From Janthinobacterium sp. B9-8 (GTDB lineage Bacteria; Pseudomonadota; Gammaproteobacteria; Burkholderiales; Chitinibacteraceae): a stretch of 64,000 nt of DNA. The notes beneath the pieces are model-generated. The model ran no database searches. It was given only the letters and a program-made list of their open reading frames with translations, and was not told where the DNA came from. The position numbers were made by a program, and so were the translations under genes. The DNA lies in assembly GCF_000969645.2 (NCBI RefSeq), contig NZ_CP014222.1, positions 4,405,740 to 4,469,739 of the forward strand. Direction: 5' to 3'. Shown here in pieces: positions 35,416 to 43,902 of the stretch. Each line of letters opens with the position of its first letter. Positions within the stretch are counted from its first letter, which is position 1.

Positions 35416-35688
35416 TTATTCGCCTTCACCAAATTTATCGGCAATCAGGGCTGAAATCGCGCCCATTGCGGTATCCGCATCGGGGCCGTTGTCAGTTTCT
35501 AGCAGAATTTTGCTGCCTTTGCCTGCTGCCAGCATCATCACACCCATGATCGATTTGGCATTAACCCGCTTTTGATTGCGGCTTAGCCAGACTTCGCATT
35601 GAAACTGGCTGGCAAGTTGGGTGAGCTTGCTGGATGCACGGGCATGTAAGCCCAGTTTGTTAACAATTTCTACTTCACTTATTGGCAT
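35416..35688 (-). CDS. ptsH: Phosphocarrier protein HPr
   Basis: A 90-aa PTS carrier. The active His15 lies in KLGLHARASSKL and the regulatory-site region NAKSIMGVMMLAAGKG contains Ser46. It receives phosphate from EI and passes it to the EIIA encoded just upstream (5 nt gap). Length and motifs are complete. Confidence 0.97.
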   Translation of the reverse strand: MPISEVEIVNKLGLHARASSKLTQLASQFQCEVWLSRNQKRVNAKSIMGVMMLAAGKGSKILLETDNGPDADTAMGAISALIADKFGEGE

Positions 35689-35693
35689 ATTAC

Positions 35694-36095
35694 TTATTCC
35701 TGAGCGCTGCTGGGCAGCATGTAGAGAACACCCTCTAAACCGCCTGTAATTGCTTTGCTGACGACGACTTCAAGTGCTTGGTGGCTATAGCTCAGCGTTC
35801 TGACTAGCATCGGTAAGTTAACGCCTGCAATGGCTTCTACCTTGCCAGCAACAACTAAACGCTGGGCCACATTAGAAGGCGTACCGCCGTAAATATCTGT
35901 GAGCAATAACACACCAGAGCCATCGTCCAGCTTATTAATCATTTCGCTGGCGCGCCGAACCACTTCGTCGGGCTCATCCGCTTTGCTGACTGATAGTTGC
36001 AGCAAATTGGGCAGCTCCCGCGCCATAATATGTTGAGCACACGAGACTAAGGCTTCGCCTAAAGACACGTGTGTCACGATGATAATACCAACCAT
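35694..36095 (-). CDS. PTS EIIA component, mannose/fructose (EIIA-Man) family
   Basis: A 133-aa soluble protein. The phosphorylatable His9 is in IIIVTHVSLGEAL, and LLTDIYGGTPSNVAQRL is the second family signature. It opens the EIIA-HPr-EI set. With no EIIB/C/D genes beside it, it is likely part of a phosphate-signalling chain of the kind found in Neisseriales rather than a sugar transporter. Confidence 0.93.
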   Translation of the reverse strand: MVGIIIVTHVSLGEALVSCAQHIMARELPNLLQLSVSKADEPDEVVRRASEMINKLDDGSGVLLLTDIYGGTPSNVAQRLVVAGKVEAIAGVNLPMLVRTLSYSHQALEVVVSKAITGGLEGVLYMLPSSAQE

Positions 36096-36178
36096 ACCTT
36101 ATTTACCTTAGCGGGTGTAAGTTTGATGTTATTAATTAACAAGAAAGCATCGTTCTATAAATATACCGCTTTTGCTAG

Positions 36179-37207
36179 CTAACGTAAGCGGTAAATATGC
36201 ACCGGCGGTTTGAGCCAAGTCAGACGGCGTTGTAAATCTGCGGTGACATAGACACTGCCATCATTACCTACGATGAGTACATCTTGCAATCCAAAACGCT
36301 TGGCATGACGTAGTGTATTTCCTATGCCATCAATAAAAATAGGCTTGGTGGCTGCATCAGAGATTGCGCCTGCTTCCAAGCTTGGCGGTGCAATCACGGT
36401 TGCCGCTTCCATGGTTGTGGCGGGCTGGCCAGTGCGCGGGTCGATTAAATGCGAGTAGCGTTTGCCTGCGACTTCAAAAAAACGCTGGTAATCGCCCGAT
36501 GTGCCAATGGCTTCACCGTCCCGTAAAGCAATCGTTGCCATTGCCTGCGGCTCTCTGGGGTGTTGTATGCCTACAATCCACGGTGTTTGATCTTTTTTGC
36601 CCAGTGCCAATACATTGCCGCCAATATTAATCAGCGCATTATTTACCCGGTATTTGCGTAAATACGTTGCGGCTCTATCTAGTGCCCAACCTTTGGCAAA
36701 GCCGCCAGTATCGATTTGCACTGCCGGATTACTGCTACTAACCGTGGTGGCGTCAAAAGTGAGATCGCTCATCCTTGGCTGGCTGGCGAGCAAATCGGCA
36801 ATGGTCTCGCTCTTGGGTAAAACAGCGGCATAAGTGTCTTTATGAAAGCCCCAAGCTTCAACTAGGTGGCCCATAGCTGGATTAAACAGCTGCTCAGACT
36901 GATCTGCATACTTATTGGCTTGCTTAAGCAGCGCTGCGGTTTCGGTATCGATCAGAGCCGCTTCACCCTTGGCAAAGCTGGTGTTAATCCGGGTGATTTC
37001 GGAAGGCTGCCAGGGGTGCAGGCGGGTATGGATGCGATCTAAATCGGCGAACACCGCCGCCGCATGCTTTTGGGCTACATCTTCGGGTAAGCCCCAAATA
37101 GAGATCTGTACCCGCGTACCAAATACATAGCTTTCTTGCTGATAAAGCGGTGCCTTGCTGCAAGCGCTGAGCAGTAGTACCGCCATAAGCAAGACAAAGC
37201 GCTTCAT
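36179..37207 (-). CDS. apbE: FAD:protein FMN transferase (ApbE family lipoprotein)
   Basis: A 342-aa protein that attaches FMN to a threonine of target flavoproteins such as NqrB/NqrC and RnfG. The lipoprotein signal MKRFVLLMAVLLLSACS places the lipobox Cys at 16. The core motifs are QIDTGGFAKGWALDRA, INIGGNVLALGKK and HLIDPRTGQPA. Its start overlaps the end of gshB by 4 nt, so the two are coupled. No Nqr or Rnf genes are in the window. Confidence 0.94.
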   Translation of the reverse strand: MKRFVLLMAVLLLSACSKAPLYQQESYVFGTRVQISIWGLPEDVAQKHAAAVFADLDRIHTRLHPWQPSEITRINTSFAKGEAALIDTETAALLKQANKYADQSEQLFNPAMGHLVEAWGFHKDTYAAVLPKSETIADLLASQPRMSDLTFDATTVSSSNPAVQIDTGGFAKGWALDRAATYLRKYRVNNALINIGGNVLALGKKDQTPWIVGIQHPREPQAMATIALRDGEAIGTSGDYQRFFEVAGKRYSHLIDPRTGQPATTMEAATVIAPPSLEAGAISDAATKPIFIDGIGNTLRHAKRFGLQDVLIVGNDGSVYVTADLQRRLTWLKPPVHIYRLR

Positions 37208-38154
37208 TCTACCGAGTGCTTTTCTAAAGCATCAATAAATAATCCTGCAACGTTAATGCCAGATTGCGCAGTGATTTCGGTAAAGCAAGTCGGGCTAGTA
37301 ACATTCACCTCGGTGAGATTTTCGCCAATCACATCCAGCCCCACCAGCAGCAAGCCAAGGGCTGCCAGTTGTGGCCCAAGTGCCTCGGCAATTTCTCTGT
37401 CTCTGGCGGTTAATGGCCTTGCTACGCCGCTGCCGCCTGCCGCCAGATTACCGCGTGTTTCGCCAGCCTTGGGAATGCGCGCTAGGCACCAGTCCACTGG
37501 CTTGCCATCGATCAGCAGAATGCGCTTATCACCTTCTTTAATCGCCGCAATATAGCGCTGCGCCATGATGGAAACTGTGCCATTGGCTGTTAGCGTTTCG
37601 ATAATCGAGCCTACATTCGGATCGGTTTTTGTAAGGCGGAAAATCCCTGCGCCGCCCATGCCATCGAGGGGCTTCAAAATAATATCGCCATGCTCAGCTA
37701 AAAATTCACGGATATCGGACTCTTGCTGGCTGACCAAAGTAGGGGCAGTGAACTGAGGAAACTTTAAAATCGCCAGTTTTTCATTAAAGTCGCGCAGCGC
37801 CTGGCCACGGTTAAATACTTTTGCACCCTGCGCTTCGGCCAGCGTAAACAATTGAGTGGCGTAAAAATACTGCTGATCAAACGGCGGATCTTTACGCATG
37901 ATCACGGCATCGAAGTCTTTCAGCGCTGTAATCGCGGTATCGCCTTGGGTATACCAATCGTGGCCGCTTTGGGTGTCGGTAAAGTGCAATTGGGCGGCCT
38001 GTGCTTCGACCATGCCGTCTTTAACTCGCAGGTTTTCCGCGCCGCAAGTAAACAACAAATGCCCCCGCAAATCCGCTTCACGCATCATGGCGTAGCTAGT
38101 GTCTTTGTAAATTTTTAAGCTGGCAAGCGGATCAAGCACGACAAGGATTTTCAT
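37204..38154 (-). CDS. gshB: Glutathione synthetase
   Basis: A 316-aa ATP-grasp enzyme joining gamma-glutamylcysteine and glycine. Visible motifs are MKILVVLDPLASLKIYKDTSYAM at the N-terminus, MRKDPPFDQQY, ILKPLDGMGGAGIFRL and NVTSPTCFTEI at the C-terminus. The frame runs 19 codons further upstream into repeat DNA; the ATG at 38154 matches the family. It is downstream of gshA and upstream of apbE. Confidence 0.96.
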   Translation of the reverse strand: MKILVVLDPLASLKIYKDTSYAMMREADLRGHLLFTCGAENLRVKDGMVEAQAAQLHFTDTQSGHDWYTQGDTAITALKDFDAVIMRKDPPFDQQYFYATQLFTLAEAQGAKVFNRGQALRDFNEKLAILKFPQFTAPTLVSQQESDIREFLAEHGDIILKPLDGMGGAGIFRLTKTDPNVGSIIETLTANGTVSIMAQRYIAAIKEGDKRILLIDGKPVDWCLARIPKAGETRGNLAAGGSGVARPLTARDREIAEALGPQLAALGLLLVGLDVIGENLTEVNVTSPTCFTEITAQSGINVAGLFIDALEKHSVE

Positions 38155-38189
38155 AGCGGCCCATTTCAATATTGAGGAAAAACGAAAAA

Positions 38190-38402
38190 AGTCTGTAGAC
38201 ACAAAGCCCACGGAGAAAAGCGAAAACGAGCTTAATACAAAGAAAATCTACATGCTTTCGTAGGAAGAAAGGATGGTGGTGGCGAACCCATTACACTCAT
38301 AAATAGTTGCCGATAAGAATGATTTAGCCCCACATTTTTTAGCTTTCTCATCGGCTTTCTCTCTTTTGCCCTTCTCCGTGTTCTCTGTGTCCTAAGATTT
38401 TT
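38190..38402. repeat. Dispersed inverted repeat, CACAGAG family (copy 6, diverged)
   Basis: GTCTGTAGACACAAAGCCCACGG on the left and CTCCGTGTTCTCTGTGTCC on the right are inverted arms about 210 bp apart, between gshA and gshB. The interior has no recognisable gene. Confidence 0.55.
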
Positions 38403-38429
38403 TTGACCTACATTTTAAATTTTTAAAGC

Positions 38430-39692
38430 TTATTCCAGCTCTAAAGACCCAGCCAATAAGGCCAGTCTTGCCACAACGCCGTAGGAGTAGAAACGGTTTG
38501 CTTCGCAACCTGGCGAGCCGTCGCAATCGGGGGTGGAGAGTGGCGATGCAAAGGCTAGCGGTACAAAGTGTGCGCCAGGTGCGTTTAGGTTTTCGTCGAT
38601 ACCGCGCCCTGTATGCACGCGGTAAAAGCCGCCAATCACAAAGCGATCCAGCATATAAACCACAGGCTCGGCCACGGCTGCGTTGATTTGCTCGAACGTT
38701 GGCACGCCTTCTTGAACGATCACATCGCGTACTTCCACGCCTTCTTTAATCACGCTCATTTTATTGCGCTGCTTGCGGTTTAAACCCAGCAATTCTTCCC
38801 CTGATTTCACGCTCATAATGCCCATGCCGTAAGTGCCGGCGTTGGCTTTCACGATCACAAAAGGCACTTGATCAATGCCGTGTTGCTCGTACTTGATGCG
38901 GATTTTTTCAATCATCGTATCGACGGTGGCGGCCAGCTCGTCCTCACCCGCACGGGAATGAAAATCCAGCCCGTCTACGTGTTCAAAGTAAGGATTAATT
39001 ACCCAAGGATCGATATCAATCAGTGCAGCAAACTCGGCTACGACTTTATCGTAGGCGGTGAAATGCTGGGTTTTACGCCGCACCGCCCAGCCTGCATTAA
39101 GCGGCGGCAGTAGCGTTTGCTCGATATCTTGCAAGATGGCCGGAATACCTGACGATAAATCATTATTGAGTAAGACCACGCAAGGATCGAACCCTGCAAT
39201 GCTGACACGTTTACCGTTGCGCACTATCGGCTCTAGCGTAATTTTGCCGCCATCTGGCAAATCAAGTGTAGTGCTGGTCGTGATTTCTGGATTCATGCTG
39301 CCCAAACGCACCACCAAGCCCGCTTGGCGCAAGATTTTGGCTAGCGCGGCGACGTTTTGCAGATAAAAAGTATTACGGGTGTGGTTTTCCGGAATCAGCA
39401 ACACGCGGCGCGCATCAGGGCAATAGCCTTCCAACGCAATCATGGTGGCCTGCACCGCCAGCGGGTGAAACTCCGGATTCAGATTATTAAAGCCGCCCGG
39501 GAATAAATTCATATCAACCGGAGCCAGCTTATAGCCTGCATTACGCAAATCAACCGAGCCATAAAACGGCGGCGTGTGCTCCTGCCACTGATTTCGAAAC
39601 CAATGCTCGATTTCAGGCTGGGCGGCCAAAATCTTACGTTCCAAATCCAACAATGGGCCTGTGAGTGCAGTGGTCAGATGTGGGACGCTCAT
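38430..39692 (-). CDS. gshA: Glutamate-cysteine ligase (proteobacterial GshA type)
   Basis: A 420-aa enzyme making gamma-glutamylcysteine, the first step of glutathione synthesis. It belongs to the ligase type found with gshB in many betaproteobacteria: RNAGYKLAPVDMNLFPGGFNNL, IPENHTRNTFYL, FVIVKANAGTYGMG and YMLDRFVIGGFYR are visible. Its ATG overlaps the TGA of a 33-codon leader ORF that duplicates its own N-terminus. GAGG within the leader provides a ribosome site. Translation is therefore likely coupled to the leader. Confidence 0.94.
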   Translation of the reverse strand: MSVPHLTTALTGPLLDLERKILAAQPEIEHWFRNQWQEHTPPFYGSVDLRNAGYKLAPVDMNLFPGGFNNLNPEFHPLAVQATMIALEGYCPDARRVLLIPENHTRNTFYLQNVAALAKILRQAGLVVRLGSMNPEITTSTTLDLPDGGKITLEPIVRNGKRVSIAGFDPCVVLLNNDLSSGIPAILQDIEQTLLPPLNAGWAVRRKTQHFTAYDKVVAEFAALIDIDPWVINPYFEHVDGLDFHSRAGEDELAATVDTMIEKIRIKYEQHGIDQVPFVIVKANAGTYGMGIMSVKSGEELLGLNRKQRNKMSVIKEGVEVRDVIVQEGVPTFEQINAAVAEPVVYMLDRFVIGGFYRVHTGRGIDENLNAPGAHFVPLAFASPLSTPDCDGSPGCEANRFYSYGVVARLALLAGSLELE

Positions 39693-39790
39693 TTTGAAAC
39701 CTCGGACTTATGGTTAGGGGCCGCAAGCATTGAACGTTCCAGATCCAGCAGCGGGCCTGTGAGTGCAGTAGTCAGATGTGGAACGCTCAT
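39689..39790 (-). CDS. 33-codon leader ORF duplicating the GshA N-terminus
   Basis: The frame begins MSVPHLTTALTGPLLDLER, identical to the first 19 residues of GshA, then diverges after a shared LAA and ends NHKSEVSK. Over these 19 codons the DNA differs from gshA at six positions, all synonymous. AAGGA precedes its ATG, and its TGA overlaps the gshA ATG (ATGA). It looks translated and constrained at the protein level. It may control gshA translation, or be a non-functional partial duplication kept similar by conversion. Confidence 0.7.
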   Translation of the reverse strand: MSVPHLTTALTGPLLDLERSMLAAPNHKSEVSK

Positions 39791-39884
39791 TTTGGGGTAT
39801 TCCTTAGTAGATTCATGCAGGGCATATGCGGGCAAAGGGCGCTGGATTCAACTCCGGGCGGCTGCTAATTCGCTTGCCTGCTGT

Positions 39885-40499
39885 TTATGCTTGGTTTTTC
39901 AGGCCGGAAAAACAGACTTCTAACATTGATTTGACGATGGTTTCGTGATCCAGCTTGCTGTAAAGCTGTAAGTATTCCACGGCCGGATCGCAGGTTCTGG
40001 CGTAATAGGCAAATAAAATCACATCAACAGGCAGGGCAGGGTTGAGCTGGCCTTGTTTTTGAGCTTGCTGAACGATGGCTTCTATCTTGCCATTTAATTT
40101 CAACACTCTCATGACGTATTTTAGGTTGCGCGTCAGCATCTCGCGCACATGCGTGCTGGTTGAGGGCAGAAAAGGCATGCCGCCTTCTAGTCTGATTCTT
40201 AAAGCCCAAGCAAGTAAGTCTTTTAGCTGCTGGATTGGGCTTAGTCCTGCGGGCATCGCTTCTAGATAATCGAGCGCGCCATCAATCAGGCGAATCATCG
40301 CCGCACCGACCAAATCTTCCTTAGATTTAAAGTGCTTATAGAGGCTGGGTTTAGAAATGCCTACTTCCTGGGCAACGTCGTCCATGGTCATCAAGTCAAA
40401 GCCCTTGCTGGCCAGTATGGCGGTGGTTGCATCGAGGATCGCCGTTTCGCGCAGCTTAAAGGCCTGATCTTTGAAGCTTAATTTGCTTAAAATACTCAT
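39885..40499 (-). CDS. TetR/AcrR-family transcriptional regulator
   Basis: A 204-aa repressor. The N-terminal helix-turn-helix domain (about 18-65) shows ILDATTAILASKGFDLMTMDDVAQEVGISKPSLYKHF. The C-terminal ligand domain is of an unassigned type. It is divergent from the lipid-modification gene cluster, and a palindromic operator lies 4 bp upstream of its start. It probably represses itself and the cluster and is released by a lipid-like or oxidant signal; the ligand is unknown. Confidence 0.92.
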   Translation of the reverse strand: MSILSKLSFKDQAFKLRETAILDATTAILASKGFDLMTMDDVAQEVGISKPSLYKHFKSKEDLVGAAMIRLIDGALDYLEAMPAGLSPIQQLKDLLAWALRIRLEGGMPFLPSTSTHVREMLTRNLKYVMRVLKLNGKIEAIVQQAQKQGQLNPALPVDVILFAYYARTCDPAVEYLQLYSKLDHETIVKSMLEVCFSGLKNQA

Positions 40500-40503
40500 T
40501 GGT

Positions 40504-40559
40504 AATTAAAGTTACTCTGTGGTAGATTTAATTGCATGGTGGTTTAGTTGCCATATTAG
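40504..40559 (+). promoter_or_regulatory. Putative TetR operator with adjacent promoter for the lipid-modification cluster
   Basis: AATTAAAGTTAC (40504-40515) and GTAGATTTAATT (40522-40533) are inverted arms (10 of 12 matches) around a 6-bp spacer. TTGCAT (40532-40537) and TATTAG (40554-40559) at 16-bp spacing make a candidate promoter whose -35 overlaps the right arm. Repressor binding would block this promoter and that of tetR. Confidence 0.6.
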
Positions 40560-40622
40560 CCGCTGATGGCAGCAATGGATAGTCTCAACTTTTGTGATCC
40601 GCATTCAGATAAGGAATAAAAC

Positions 40623-41909
40623 GTGGCTCAGCAAGCAGCTTCTTCTTCCAGACAAAAAATTGCCGTGATTGGTGCAGGCATCTCTGGCCTTGCCAGCGCG
40701 TATCTGCTTAATCGCAAGCACGATGTTTGCCTGTTTGAGGCGGGGGATTATCTGGGAGGCCACAGCAATACAGTCGATGTATCTATCAACGGCCAGAGCC
40801 ATCCGGTTGATACCGGCTTTTTGGTGCTGAACGATAAAACTTATCCAAATTTAATTGCGCTACTGGCCGAGCTAAATGTGGCCACCTACAGCACCGATAT
40901 GTCGTTTGGCGTGTCGATGGACGATGGGCAGTTGGAATGGGCGGGCACCGATCTCGCCAGTGTCTTTGCTCAGCAACGCAATCTATGGTCGCCGCGTTTT
41001 TGGGGCATGCTGAAAGATATTCTGCGCTTTAATAAAGCCGCCCACGCTAATTTGGCGCGGGTGGGCAATAGCGGCGAAACCCTAGGCCAGTTGCTGGATG
41101 CGGGCGGCTATGGCCAGCTATTTAGAGAAGGCTATTTGCTGCCGATGGCTGCAGCAATTTGGTCTAGCTCGCCGAGTGATATTTTACGTTTCCCTGCACT
41201 TACCTTTTTACGCTTTTGTATTAACCACGCCTTATTGCAAGTGAATGACCGGCCAAAATGGCAGACCGTGCAGGGCGGCTCGCGCAGCTATGTGCAGCGC
41301 ATTGCGGCCACTCTGCCGGATATTCGCCTTAATACGCCCGTGTTGGCTGTGCGCCGCGATGTGAGCGGTGTGCGGGTTTTAAGTGCCAGCGGCGAATCAC
41401 GTTTTGATGCCGTGGTGCTTGCGGGTCACGCACCCGACACCTTAAGTATTCTGGAGGACGCTAGCCCAGCTGAGCAAAAGCTCCTAGCAGCGGTGCGCTA
41501 TCAGCCCAATACCGCTTATTTGCATCTTGATGAGCGGCAATTACCCCAAAACAAAAAAGTATGGTCAGCCTGGAACTATCTTGGCGGCGCGGCGGTTGAT
41601 GGGCAACGCCCGGTATGCGTGAGCTATTTACTGAATCAATTGCAAAATCTGCCGTTTGAGCATCCGGTGATCGTGACGCTGAATCCTTTTAAAAAACCAG
41701 ATTTAGTGATTGCACAGTTTGAATACCAGCACCCGATTTTGGATCAGGCCGCGATTGATGCTCAGCTGCGTTTACCGCAACTACAGGGCCGCAACCGTAC
41801 ATGGTTTGCCGGCGCATGGACGGGTTATGGATTTCATGAAGATGGCTTGAAATCGGCACTACGCGTGGCTGCTGATTTTGATGTACTGCCCGCATGGGCG
41901 CAGCTCTGA
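40623..41909 (+). CDS. Flavin amine oxidase-like protein of a cyclopropane/methylated fatty acid cluster
   Basis: A 428-aa flavoprotein starting at GTG after AAGGA. The FAD motif GAGISGLASAYLL is at about 17-29, followed by FEAGDYLGGHSNTV, and the C-terminus shows WFAGAWTGYGFHEDGLKSAL. It leads an operon with DUF1365 and a CFA-type methyltransferase. Homologues in Rhodobacter sphaeroides (the RSP1087-1091 operon) belong to the singlet-oxygen response and relate to furan fatty acid chemistry. It may desaturate or oxidise a methylated acyl chain on phospholipid. The reaction here is inferred. Confidence 0.85.
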   Translation: MAQQAASSSRQKIAVIGAGISGLASAYLLNRKHDVCLFEAGDYLGGHSNTVDVSINGQSHPVDTGFLVLNDKTYPNLIALLAELNVATYSTDMSFGVSMDDGQLEWAGTDLASVFAQQRNLWSPRFWGMLKDILRFNKAAHANLARVGNSGETLGQLLDAGGYGQLFREGYLLPMAAAIWSSSPSDILRFPALTFLRFCINHALLQVNDRPKWQTVQGGSRSYVQRIAATLPDIRLNTPVLAVRRDVSGVRVLSASGESRFDAVVLAGHAPDTLSILEDASPAEQKLLAAVRYQPNTAYLHLDERQLPQNKKVWSAWNYLGGAAVDGQRPVCVSYLLNQLQNLPFEHPVIVTLNPFKKPDLVIAQFEYQHPILDQAAIDAQLRLPQLQGRNRTWFAGAWTGYGFHEDGLKSALRVAADFDVLPAWAQL

Positions 41910-42703
41910 TGCGTGCCGCATATTTATTAATCGGGCAGGTGATGCACGAGCGGCTTAGGCCGGTGCAAAACCGCTTTGTTTATCCGGTGTTTTGCCTGCG
42001 GCTGAATCTGGCCCGGCTGGGCGAGCTGAATAACCGCTGGTTTGGCGTTAACTGCTGGCGGCCTTTATCGATAGCCACGCGTGATTATGGCGCCAGAGAT
42101 GGCTCTGATTTGCAAGGCTGGATGCGTAGCCTGCTCAAAGACGCTGCCATCGAGGCTGATGGCGAAATCTGGTTGCAAACTTTTCCCAGAATCTTTGGCT
42201 ATGCCTTTAACCCGGTGAATTTCTGGTTTTGCCACGATAAAAATGGCGGCTTAAGAGCCGTGCTGGCCGAAGTAAACAACACCTTTGGCGAGCACCATCG
42301 CTATTTATTACAAGCTGCAGGCGGCGGGGTGATTCTGGCCGATAACGATTTACACAGCATTAAAGCGCTGCATGTTTCTCCTTTTTGCCCTGTGGCAGGC
42401 CATTACCAGTTTTCTTTTAAAAATTCGCCAGACAGCGCCTTTGTGGCGATTGATTATTTTGATCAGCAAGGCCTGCTGATTAAAACCGCGATTGCAGGCC
42501 GGCGCCTCTCGTTTACCCCCACGAATTTACGGCGTGCTTTGCTGGCTCAGCCCTTTTTAACGCTGGGCGTGGTCGCCAAAATTCATTGGCAGGCACTGCG
42601 TCTTTGGCTAAAGCGTGTGCCGTTTTACCGCAAGCCACAGCCCCCCTTGCACCCTGTTAGCCATTCTCTTCATTTGCGACGTTCAAAGGAAAGCCAATCA
42701 TGA
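41909..42703 (+). CDS. DUF1365 family protein
   Basis: A 264-aa protein. The start at 41909 overlaps the upstream stop (TGATG), which is preferred over the ATG five codons earlier. Conserved segments are HERLRPVQNRFVYPVFCLRLNL, FPRIFGYAFNPVNFWFCHD, LAEVNNTFGEHHRYL and HVSPFCPVAGHYQF. Biochemistry is not established. It is nearly always found between a flavin amine oxidase and a CFA-like methyltransferase, as here, so it probably acts on the same lipid. It overlaps the downstream cfa-like gene by 4 nt. Confidence 0.9.
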   Translation: MRAAYLLIGQVMHERLRPVQNRFVYPVFCLRLNLARLGELNNRWFGVNCWRPLSIATRDYGARDGSDLQGWMRSLLKDAAIEADGEIWLQTFPRIFGYAFNPVNFWFCHDKNGGLRAVLAEVNNTFGEHHRYLLQAAGGGVILADNDLHSIKALHVSPFCPVAGHYQFSFKNSPDSAFVAIDYFDQQGLLIKTAIAGRRLSFTPTNLRRALLAQPFLTLGVVAKIHWQALRLWLKRVPFYRKPQPPLHPVSHSLHLRRSKESQS

Positions 42704-43902
42704 GCCAAGCGCGCACCTTGTCTGCATTACCCGCTGCCACGCCAGCTGCGGCTCGATTATTTATTCAAGTATTGCAGCGTTTGCAATATGGGCATTTGCA
42801 GCTGATTACGCCCGATGGCAGCCGTCTTACTTTTGGTGATTTACACACGCCGCCCAGTGCCGTGCTGCATATCCATGATTGGCGTGCTTGCGGGCGGATT
42901 ATCAAGGCGGGTGATATTGGTTTTGCAGAAAGCTACGCAGCAGGCTGGCTGGATACGCCTGATTTAACCGCCTTGCTGCGGCTGGCTTTAAAAAACGAAG
43001 CAGCGCTGGAGCGTTTTGTATTTGGCGGCAAGCTGGCCACGCTTTGGTATCGGCTAAAGCACTGGCTGCGCCCTAATACCCGCGAGGGCAGTAAACGCAA
43101 TATCCACGCGCATTACGATATCGGCAATGATTTTTACCAGCTGTGGCTAGATAAAAGTTGGACGTATTCCAGCGCTATTTTTGCAGGTAATTTTAGCCAG
43201 AGCTTAGAAAGTGCCCAAGCTGCTAAATACCAGAGAATTATCGACACGCTGGCTTTAAAAGCGGGCGATAAAGTGTTGGAAATTGGTTGCGGCTGGGGAG
43301 GCTTTGCCGAGCATGCCGCCCGCTGCGGCGTTGAAGTGCACGGCATTACCATTTCAGAGGCTCAGCTAGCTGTGGCCCAAGCGCGCAATCAAGGCAATAA
43401 CGCCAAACTTTGGCTCTGTGATTACCGCGATTTAAATGAGCAATACGATGCGATTGTGTCGATCGAGATGTTTGAAGCCGTGGGCGAGCGCTTCTGGCCC
43501 AGCTATTTTAATCAGCTGCAGCAATGCTTAAAACCGGGGGCAAAAGCGCTGGTACAAAGTATCACCATTGATGATGCGCGTTTTGAAAACTATCGCGCCA
43601 ATACGGATTTTATCCAGCAGTATATTTTCCCCGGTGGCATGTTACCCAGCCCGGAGCGCTTTGTGGCTAAAGCGGCAGAGGCTGGCCTTAAGGCTCTCGA
43701 TCAATACCATTTTGGCGCGGACTATGCCGAAACACTGCGTCGCTGGAGCCAGGCTTTTAGCGCGTGTGAAGACGCCATTTCGGCGCAAGGCTTTGATGAT
43801 TCATTCCGGCGTATCTGGCGGCTTTATTACGCCTATTGCGAAGCAGGCTTTGATGAGGGGCGGACCGATGTGGTGCAGTTCTTATTACAAAAAACTCGCT
43901 AG
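42700..43902 (+). CDS. Cyclopropane-fatty-acyl-phospholipid synthase family methyltransferase
   Basis: A 400-aa SAM-dependent enzyme acting on unsaturated acyl chains of membrane phospholipids. The SAM motif VLEIGCGWGGFAEHAA lies at 192-207. Family blocks AHYDIGNDFYQLWLD, YSSAIF, GITISEAQLAVAQ and SIEMFEAVGERFW are all present, as are QYIFPGGMLPS and the terminal YCEAGFDEGRTDVVQ. It could make cyclopropane rings or, as in furan fatty acid synthesis, a branched methyl. GGAAA precedes the ATG. Confidence 0.93.
   Translation: MSQARTLSALPAATPAAARLFIQVLQRLQYGHLQLITPDGSRLTFGDLHTPPSAVLHIHDWRACGRIIKAGDIGFAESYAAGWLDTPDLTALLRLALKNEAALERFVFGGKLATLWYRLKHWLRPNTREGSKRNIHAHYDIGNDFYQLWLDKSWTYSSAIFAGNFSQSLESAQAAKYQRIIDTLALKAGDKVLEIGCGWGGFAEHAARCGVEVHGITISEAQLAVAQARNQGNNAKLWLCDYRDLNEQYDAIVSIEMFEAVGERFWPSYFNQLQQCLKPGAKALVQSITIDDARFENYRANTDFIQQYIFPGGMLPSPERFVAKAAEAGLKALDQYHFGADYAETLRRWSQAFSACEDAISAQGFDDSFRRIWRLYYAYCEAGFDEGRTDVVQFLLQKTR

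Noticed and set aside
43568..43867. N-terminal extension of the chalcone isomerase-like protein
   Set aside because: These 100 codons lie in an alternative frame of the CFA-like gene; the ATG at 43868 has a strong ribosome site and starts a signal peptide.
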